A DNA stretch of 64,000 nucleotides from Porphyromonas gingivalis ATCC 33277 (GTDB lineage: Bacteria > Bacteroidota > Bacteroidia > Bacteroidales > Porphyromonadaceae), in the NCBI RefSeq assembly GCF_000010505.1, contig NC_010729.1, positions 1,681,501-1,745,500 of the forward strand, read 5' to 3'. This document shows, piece after piece, positions 59,115 through 64,000 of this stretch (positions within the stretch are counted from its first letter, which is position 1; every line of letters starts with the position of its first letter). The notes below the pieces were generated by a model. The model did no database searches, had not been told where the DNA came from, and saw nothing but the letters and a program-made list of their open reading frames with translations. The translations under genes were made by a program, and so were the position numbers.

Positions 59115-60995
59115 ATGAGAAAGGGAGAAAAACGAGAATCTCGGCTCGGTAGCCGACAACTGGGGGCGATAATTCTGATCGTCACTCTCTCTTTTTCTGC
59201 CCTTGCCTCTCTCCAAGGTCCCCCTCCCAAAGGGAGTAAGGGGAAAACGCATGTCATCCTCGAACATGCCGATGAACTCCGTTACGACAGACTCTACAAC
59301 CCCGATGTACAGCGTCTGCTTGGCAATGTCGTGATCAAGCATGAAGGAGCTGTGATGCGCTGCGACAGCGCTCATCTTAATCAGGAAGAGAACACTTTCG
59401 AAGCATTCGGCCAAGTTTCCATGCAGCAGGGTGACACCGTATCCATGTTCGCCCGCTATCTCCATTATGATGGAAACATCAAATACGCTCGTCTTCGCCA
59501 TGAAGTGCGACTGGAAAATCGTTCGGCTACTCTCTTTACGGATAGTTTGGATTATGACCGGGTTATGAACCTGGGCTACTATTTCGAAGGTGGTAGCATA
59601 GTCGACTCTCTCAATACGCTGACTTCCAGCTATGGAGAATATTCTCCCACCACATCCGATGCCATCTTCCGAGATAATGTCCATTTGGAAAATAAGGACT
59701 ATACCATGGACACGGAAGAACTTCATTATAATACAGATACCAAGATCAGTCACATATTGGGGCCTACGGAGATGAGATCGGACTCCGGCTATATCGTTTC
59801 TACGCGAGGAGTGTACGATTCGAACACCGATGTAGGTATTTTGCTGGATCGCTCCATCGTTTATTCCTCTAACGGGGCAAAGCAATTGACGGGGGATTCG
59901 ATCTTTTACGACCGTCGTACCGGTTTTGGCGAAGCCTTCGGCAATATGATCCTCACCGATACGATGAACCGTTCTTCTCTTTATGGGGAGTATGGTTATT
60001 ACGATGAGAAGAAAGACTATGCTTTTGCCACCCAACGATCTTATATGATCGACTTTTCCAAACCCGACACCTTGTGGGCAGCAGCCGACACGCTTGAGAT
60101 GATCACGCAGCGTCGCGTCCCCGAGGATAGGCGGATAGCACGCGGGTACAGACATGTACGGGTCTATCGAACTGATGTCCAAGCCATTGCCGACTCTATG
60201 CAGTACGACTCTCGCGATTCTCTGCTCTACCTTTATGACAACCCCATTATGTGGAATGAAGACTCCCAGTTGAGCGGCGATACGATCCGATTCAAATTCC
60301 GCAACGACAGTCTGGACTATGCCGATGTGCTTACCAAGGCTCTTGCCGTTCGGCGGATAGATTCCGTCATGTATGACCAGCTGGCCGGCAGACATATCAG
60401 AGCCTATATGCAGGACAGCCTTGTACGCCAGATACAGGTGCATGGCAATGCCGAAGTCATCCAATACGAACAGCACAAACGATCGAAACGCTGGTATCTG
60501 ATGAATCGAATCGAAGCTCCCTCTATAATTGCCGATTTCGAAGAAGGCCAACTCAAGAAAGTACTCTTGCGTGGAGTGGCATCGGGCAAAGGCTACCCGA
60601 TCAAAATGCTCACGCCCGATCTTCAACGCTTGGCCTCTTTTCGATGGGAGGAGGCTGTCAGGCCGAAATCGAAGGAGGATCTTTTCCGCAGGCAGCCGGA
60701 TTCCGTCTTGCAGGTGCATCGATCGCTGTCCGATTTGCGACGCTTTAGCGGTGCTTTGGCAGCCCTTCGTGCTTACACGGCTCTGGCCGAAGAGGAGAGA
60801 AAAGACTCATTGGCAATCGCTGCCCTACAGACCGACTCCATTCCTCCGACACCTGCAGCCGGCAAAGAGGCTACCGATCCTACAGACCGGCTCTCTCCTT
60901 ATATTGCCCGACCTACTACGGACACCAAAGAGGAAGGCTTCTTCGATCTTTTCTTCACTCCATTCATCTTTAATAGAGAAAAACTATGGGATTAG
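59115..60995 (+). CDS. OstA-like (LptA/LptD-family) envelope protein
   Basis: This is a 626-residue protein with an N-terminal signal or anchor helix (LGAIILIVTLSFSALASL, about 17-35). The body is a string of OstA/LptA-type beta repeats: YNPDVQRLLGNVVIKHEGAVMRCDSAHLNQEENTFEAFGQVSMQQGDTVSM, then repeated DSL.Y and GEYSP/GEYGYY steps up to about residue 420. This is the long Bacteroidetes form of the family, which lacks the large C-terminal LptD barrel, so a periplasmic LPS-bridge role (LptA-like) is the better reading. The end is low in complexity. It overlaps the next gene by 10 bases and follows the SurA-like gene, so all may be co-transcribed. Confidence 0.82.
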   Translation: MRKGEKRESRLGSRQLGAIILIVTLSFSALASLQGPPPKGSKGKTHVILEHADELRYDRLYNPDVQRLLGNVVIKHEGAVMRCDSAHLNQEENTFEAFGQVSMQQGDTVSMFARYLHYDGNIKYARLRHEVRLENRSATLFTDSLDYDRVMNLGYYFEGGSIVDSLNTLTSSYGEYSPTTSDAIFRDNVHLENKDYTMDTEELHYNTDTKISHILGPTEMRSDSGYIVSTRGVYDSNTDVGILLDRSIVYSSNGAKQLTGDSIFYDRRTGFGEAFGNMILTDTMNRSSLYGEYGYYDEKKDYAFATQRSYMIDFSKPDTLWAAADTLEMITQRRVPEDRRIARGYRHVRVYRTDVQAIADSMQYDSRDSLLYLYDNPIMWNEDSQLSGDTIRFKFRNDSLDYADVLTKALAVRRIDSVMYDQLAGRHIRAYMQDSLVRQIQVHGNAEVIQYEQHKRSKRWYLMNRIEAPSIIADFEEGQLKKVLLRGVASGKGYPIKMLTPDLQRLASFRWEEAVRPKSKEDLFRRQPDSVLQVHRSLSDLRRFSGALAALRAYTALAEEERKDSLAIAALQTDSIPPTPAAGKEATDPTDRLSPYIARPTTDTKEEGFFDLFFTPFIFNREKLWD

Positions 60996-61330
60996 GATCA
61001 TTCTATAAACAGCGTAAGCCCCGGTCTTTTGACCACAAACCTATCTATTACGATCAGCGACGCGATGAGTTGGAGAAACGTATCGAACGCATTAGACGCG
61101 AAGTAGAACAGGAGGAGCAAGCAGAGCTGGACGGACAGTCTTCATCACACGACTACTCCGGCTATCGCCCTCGTATACGCGGAACATTTGTGGAAGGTAC
61201 CCAGCATCTGAAGGAGCGACAGCTGCAAGGCGAGACACAATCCACTCGCTCGGGACGAACACTCCGCACGTTGGCTTTGCTCATAGCCGTTTGTTTGCTA
61301 TCGTGGTTGGTTTTTAAGGTCATCTTATGA
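60986..61330 (+). CDS. Small C-terminally anchored membrane protein, hypothetical
   Basis: This is a 114-residue protein. Residues about 25-48 form a charged coiled-coil-like stretch (RRDELEKRIERIRREVEQEE). A Tyr/Arg-rich linker follows, and a single membrane helix ends the protein (LRTLALLIAVCLLSWLVFKVIL, about 93-114). The N-terminus FYKQRKPRSFDHKPIYYDQRR is basic and probably cytoplasmic. It overlaps the OstA-like gene by 10 bases and mutL by 4 bases, so translation is coupled on both sides. I do not recognise a named family with certainty; similar small proteins sit beside mutL in other Bacteroidetes. Confidence 0.75.
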   Translation: MGLGSFYKQRKPRSFDHKPIYYDQRRDELEKRIERIRREVEQEEQAELDGQSSSHDYSGYRPRIRGTFVEGTQHLKERQLQGETQSTRSGRTLRTLALLIAVCLLSWLVFKVIL

Positions 61331-63183
61331 GCGACGTCATACGCCTCCTGCCGGACAGTATCGCCAATCAAATTGCTGCCGGTGAAGTAATCCAACGTCC
61401 GGCCTCGGTCGTCAAGGAGCTATTGGAAAACGCATTGGATGCCGGCGCATCCATTATCAGGCTGGATGTCAGGGAAGCCGGTCGCGAATTGATACGCGTC
61501 ACAGACAACGGCAAGGGTATGAGCCAAAGCGATGCCCGAATGGCTTTCGAGCGACATGCCACTTCCAAGATAGCTTCTTTTCAGGATCTGTTCAGCCTTC
61601 GGACGATGGGTTTTCGAGGTGAAGCCCTGGCTTCGATTGCAGCCGTTGCACAAGTAGAACTCCTAACCCGAAGGGCTGAAGATGAATTGGGTACGCGCCT
61701 TACCATCAATGGTTCCGAAGTAGGCGAAGTGGCTACTGTCACCTCTCCACAGGGCTGTATTCTTTGTGTGAAGAACCTCTTCTACAATGTACCGGCACGT
61801 CGAAAATTCCTCAAATCGAATGAAACGGAATTTCGGCATATCCTGACCGAATACGAACGGGTGGCTTTGGTCAATCCGCAAGTCGCTTTTTCTATCTACC
61901 ATTCGGGTGAGCTGGTGCAGGATCTGCCTCCTTCTCCTCTGAAGAAAAGAATCCTCGATGTATTCGGGAAGAGAATGGAGAAAGATCTGATACCCATCGG
62001 GATAAAAAGCCCCATAACCAATATATCCGGCTTCGTGGGGCGCCCCGATGGTGCTCGCAAACGAGGTGCCCTGCAATACTTCTTCGTGAACGGACGCTTC
62101 ATGCGTCATCCTTACTTCCACAAAGCCGTGATGGCTGCCTATGAGGCGATCATTCCTCAGGGAACAATGCCCAATTACTTCCTGTATTTCGATCTTGAAC
62201 CCTCCCAGATCGATGTCAATATCCACCCGACCAAAACTGAAATCAAGTTCTCCGACGAACAGGCTATTTTCAAACTCATCGGTGTAGTCATTCGTGAAGC
62301 ACTCAGCTCCAGCAATGCAGTACCGGCCATTGACTTCGACCGCAAAGAACTGATCGACATCCCGGCCTATCAAGGCCCGGGGAAAAACGTAGTTCGTCCG
62401 CCCGTAGATCTGGATCCATCGTATAATCCCTTCAAAGAAACCGGACTGACGGAGCCTATCCGCAGTTCGCGGCGTCAATCGCCGGATATGGGCTGGAACG
62501 AACTCTTCAAGCAGTTCGAAGCCAAGCGAGATGCCGAGAAGATGGCAGAACCACCGATCCGCTCGGAAGGACTGTTCGCCTCGACCGATTTTACTCCCTC
62601 TGCCGTATCTGCGACTCCCTCCACCGATATGCTCTGCTATGTCCATCGCGGCCGTTATCTGGTGACTACTCTGAGTAGGGGTTTGGCTTTGGTCGATTTC
62701 CACCGCGCACACAAGCGTATTCTTTACGATCGTTTCATGGCCGACGAATCAAGACGTCATATCGAACAGCAACAACTGCTCTTCCCCGAACTCCTCGAAT
62801 TCAATCCGTCGGATGCTTCTGCCGTGAAGGCAGCTGTGGACGAACTCCAATCTGTCGGGTTCGATTTGTCGCCCCTCGGTGTCTCTTCCTATTCGCTGCT
62901 GGCAGCACCTGTACAAATCATAGACTGTGCGGCAGATGTCGTGCGGGATGTCATCCATACTACACTCGAAGATGGCAGATCATCGCATGAACAAATGCTC
63001 GAACTGATTGCCACCCAAATAGCCGAGTATCAAGCCATCCCTTGTGGCAAGACACCGACAGCAGAAGAGGCCAGCGATCTCTTGGCCGAGCTTTTTGCTT
63101 CGAACGACTCCACCTATACGCCGGACGGCAAGCTCATCGTCAGTATCATCGAAGAGGCAGATATAGCGCGCCGCTTCGAGTAG
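61327..63183 (+). CDS. mutL: MutL, DNA mismatch repair protein
   Basis: This is a 618-residue GHKL ATPase that couples MutS recognition to repair. N-terminal motifs are complete: ANQIAAGEVIQRPASVVKEL and LENALDAGA (motif I), RVTDNGKGM (motif II), and MGFRGEALASIA (motif III). FFVNGRFMRHPYFHKAV and DVNIHPTKTEIKF follow in the transducer domain. In the C-terminal domain the endonuclease motif usual for MutL of species without MutH (DQHA..E....E) reads VDFHRAHKRILYDRF, without the key Glu. The later zinc-binding CPHGRP motif reads TPDGKLIV. The nuclease function is thus doubtful. The gene overlaps the preceding small gene by 4 bases. Confidence 0.95.
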   Translation: MSDVIRLLPDSIANQIAAGEVIQRPASVVKELLENALDAGASIIRLDVREAGRELIRVTDNGKGMSQSDARMAFERHATSKIASFQDLFSLRTMGFRGEALASIAAVAQVELLTRRAEDELGTRLTINGSEVGEVATVTSPQGCILCVKNLFYNVPARRKFLKSNETEFRHILTEYERVALVNPQVAFSIYHSGELVQDLPPSPLKKRILDVFGKRMEKDLIPIGIKSPITNISGFVGRPDGARKRGALQYFFVNGRFMRHPYFHKAVMAAYEAIIPQGTMPNYFLYFDLEPSQIDVNIHPTKTEIKFSDEQAIFKLIGVVIREALSSSNAVPAIDFDRKELIDIPAYQGPGKNVVRPPVDLDPSYNPFKETGLTEPIRSSRRQSPDMGWNELFKQFEAKRDAEKMAEPPIRSEGLFASTDFTPSAVSATPSTDMLCYVHRGRYLVTTLSRGLALVDFHRAHKRILYDRFMADESRRHIEQQQLLFPELLEFNPSDASAVKAAVDELQSVGFDLSPLGVSSYSLLAAPVQIIDCAADVVRDVIHTTLEDGRSSHEQMLELIATQIAEYQAIPCGKTPTAEEASDLLAELFASNDSTYTPDGKLIVSIIEEADIARRFE

Positions 63184-63305
63184 GCAGCATCTCTCATACC
63201 ATTTCTTACCCTTCAGTCGCTCGCCCTTTCCTAAGGGATGGTCGTAGTGAAATGCCTAAATTGAATTAACCGAAGTATCTGTCCGGCATAAGTGCATTGT
63301 GGAGA

Positions 63306-63345
63306 AGGGGAAGAGATTGCCAAACAGGCAAACATCTCCTCCCCC
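63306..63345. terminator. Imperfect hairpin between convergent genes
   Basis: GGGGAAGAGATTGCC pairs with GGCAAACATCTCCTCCCC with small bulges, between the end of mutL (plus) and the end of the T9SS gene (minus). No clean T run follows, so its function as a two-way terminator is tentative. Confidence 0.35.
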
Positions 63346-63438
63346 CAATCGACAAAAAACCCTCTTTAGATACTCCGGTATTTTTCTCAGAAACTACCGC
63401 TTTGGGTGTGTTGAAAAATAAGTCTTACCCGAGGAAGC

Positions 63439-64000
63439 TCACGGCCTCTTTATCTCTACCTTTTCGGTTGTTGTTTTATTTCCACCGACTACTTTAATCA
63501 AGTAGACTCCGTCATTGAGACGTGAAACATCGATTTCCGTTTTCTCTGAATGAGTCTCTTTCCTTAATATGCAAATTCCCAGCGCATTATACAACTCGAT
63601 TGTCGACTTGCTCCGACTCAATCCCTCTATCCTTACCACATACGATGCCGGATTAGGATATATTTTCAAGCTTGTATCAGATTGAATATTATCCAAGGAT
63701 GTGATAGAATAGTTCAGCTTATCGCAAACCGATTGGGACTCGATATTGTCGTTATAAACGGCAGTGACACAATATTCCACTTCCACCTGACCGTCTCGTG
63801 AAGAATAAGTCTCATCGATATACTCCAAAACAGTCGGGTCTTGTATGTGAACAAGGAGCGAGCCGTTTGCATAGATATTGTAGCCGGTAAGCTGCAATGG
63901 TTTTTTATCATCAGTCTTATCGGGTTCGTAGCCGTTAGGATAATTCCATTTCAGGCGACCCTTGTTATTCTCAATAAGCGAGACAACGAAATCAGTAACA
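63439..64000 (-). CDS. T9SS type A sorting-domain protein, 3' part only
   Basis: The frame is open to the right edge of the window, so only the last 186 residues are seen and the start lies outside. A fibronectin III-like domain is visible (LKWNYPNGYEP, then LTGYNIYANGSLLVHI and EYCVTAVYNDNIESQSVC). A linker and a type A C-terminal sorting domain follow: LKIYPNPASYVVRIEGLS, IELYNALGICILRKE, and VSRLNDGVYLIKVVGGNKTTTEKVEIKRP. The latter directs export through the type IX secretion system and attachment to A-LPS. The combination with ANG/YNIY repeats resembles adhesin and hemagglutinin-type cell surface proteins of P. gingivalis. What lies upstream cannot be seen. Confidence 0.9.
   Translation of the reverse strand, partial: VTDFVVSLIENNKGRLKWNYPNGYEPDKTDDKKPLQLTGYNIYANGSLLVHIQDPTVLEYIDETYSSRDGQVEVEYCVTAVYNDNIESQSVCDKLNYSITSLDNIQSDTSLKIYPNPASYVVRIEGLSRSKSTIELYNALGICILRKETHSEKTEIDVSRLNDGVYLIKVVGGNKTTTEKVEIKRP

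Noticed and set aside
58908-60719. 603-codon open frame on the minus strand opposite the OstA-like gene
   Set aside because: No family likeness and antisense-type composition; the plus-strand gene has clear OstA repeats and coupled neighbours.
59115-60995. Full LptD outer membrane translocon
   Set aside because: The protein has OstA repeats but ends without the large C-terminal barrel of LptD.

Overview
The window is chromosomal DNA of a Bacteroidetes bacterium, and I read it as Porphyromonas gingivalis or a very close relative. Support: the Ptk1-type BY-kinase / Php1-type PHP phosphatase / Wza export triad, GLPGLI proteins, many lipoprotein signals, a type IX secretion (T9SS) sorting domain, TAnnTTTG-type promoters, and short intergenic repeat arrays between long genes. 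The species name is recognition from memory, not a database result.

Layout. 1-3.7 kb is accessory-looking: the end of an MFS transporter, a 22-bp repeat array, a decayed GNAT gene, and a 400-bp direct repeat (99% identical copies) flanking a small SH3-like gene, then a 23-bp repeat array. 3.7-18.2 kb is a mostly minus-strand block: MgtC/DUF4010 membrane protein, PpiD-like foldase, CNNM/CorC protein, LptC, a TPR protein, a beta-barrel-like protein, CoaX, a ThiF/MoeB-like E1 enzyme, PepT, an OPT transporter and a DUF6261-like protein. 18.4-18.8 kb is a 41-42 bp palindromic array. 18.9-23.3 kb is a minus-strand GLPGLI-GLPGLI-TonB-receptor-like operon.

23.5-31 kb (plus strand) holds Wza, Ptk1 and Php1, a membrane protein with a degenerate Nudix-like domain, a RsmI-like methylase and an RsmF/NOL1 methyltransferase. 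31.2-35.8 kb (minus) holds KorB/KorA and an exported beta-carbonic anhydrase, separated by about 0.75 kb of decayed repeat DNA. 36-39.5 kb holds three paralogous propeller-like lipoproteins, followed directly by a four-gene efflux locus in the order adaptor, RND, TolC, second RND (39.5-48.3 kb).

48.7-53.1 kb carries an esterase, a YiiX-like lipoprotein with a DUF4878 lipoprotein, and two DUF2807 proteins with GSG ladders. 53.4-63.2 kb is a conserved plus-strand block: ClpP, ClpX, RecQ, SurA-like PPIase, OstA-like protein, a small membrane protein and MutL. The window closes inside a minus-strand T9SS cargo protein.

Themes: envelope biogenesis dominates (two separate parvulin-plus-Lpt pairs, polysaccharide export, efflux, outer membrane proteins). 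No tRNA, rRNA, CRISPR array or intact insertion sequence was recognised. The least explained structures are the three intergenic arrays with palindromic cores, the 400-bp repeat cassette and the pseudo-Nudix membrane protein.
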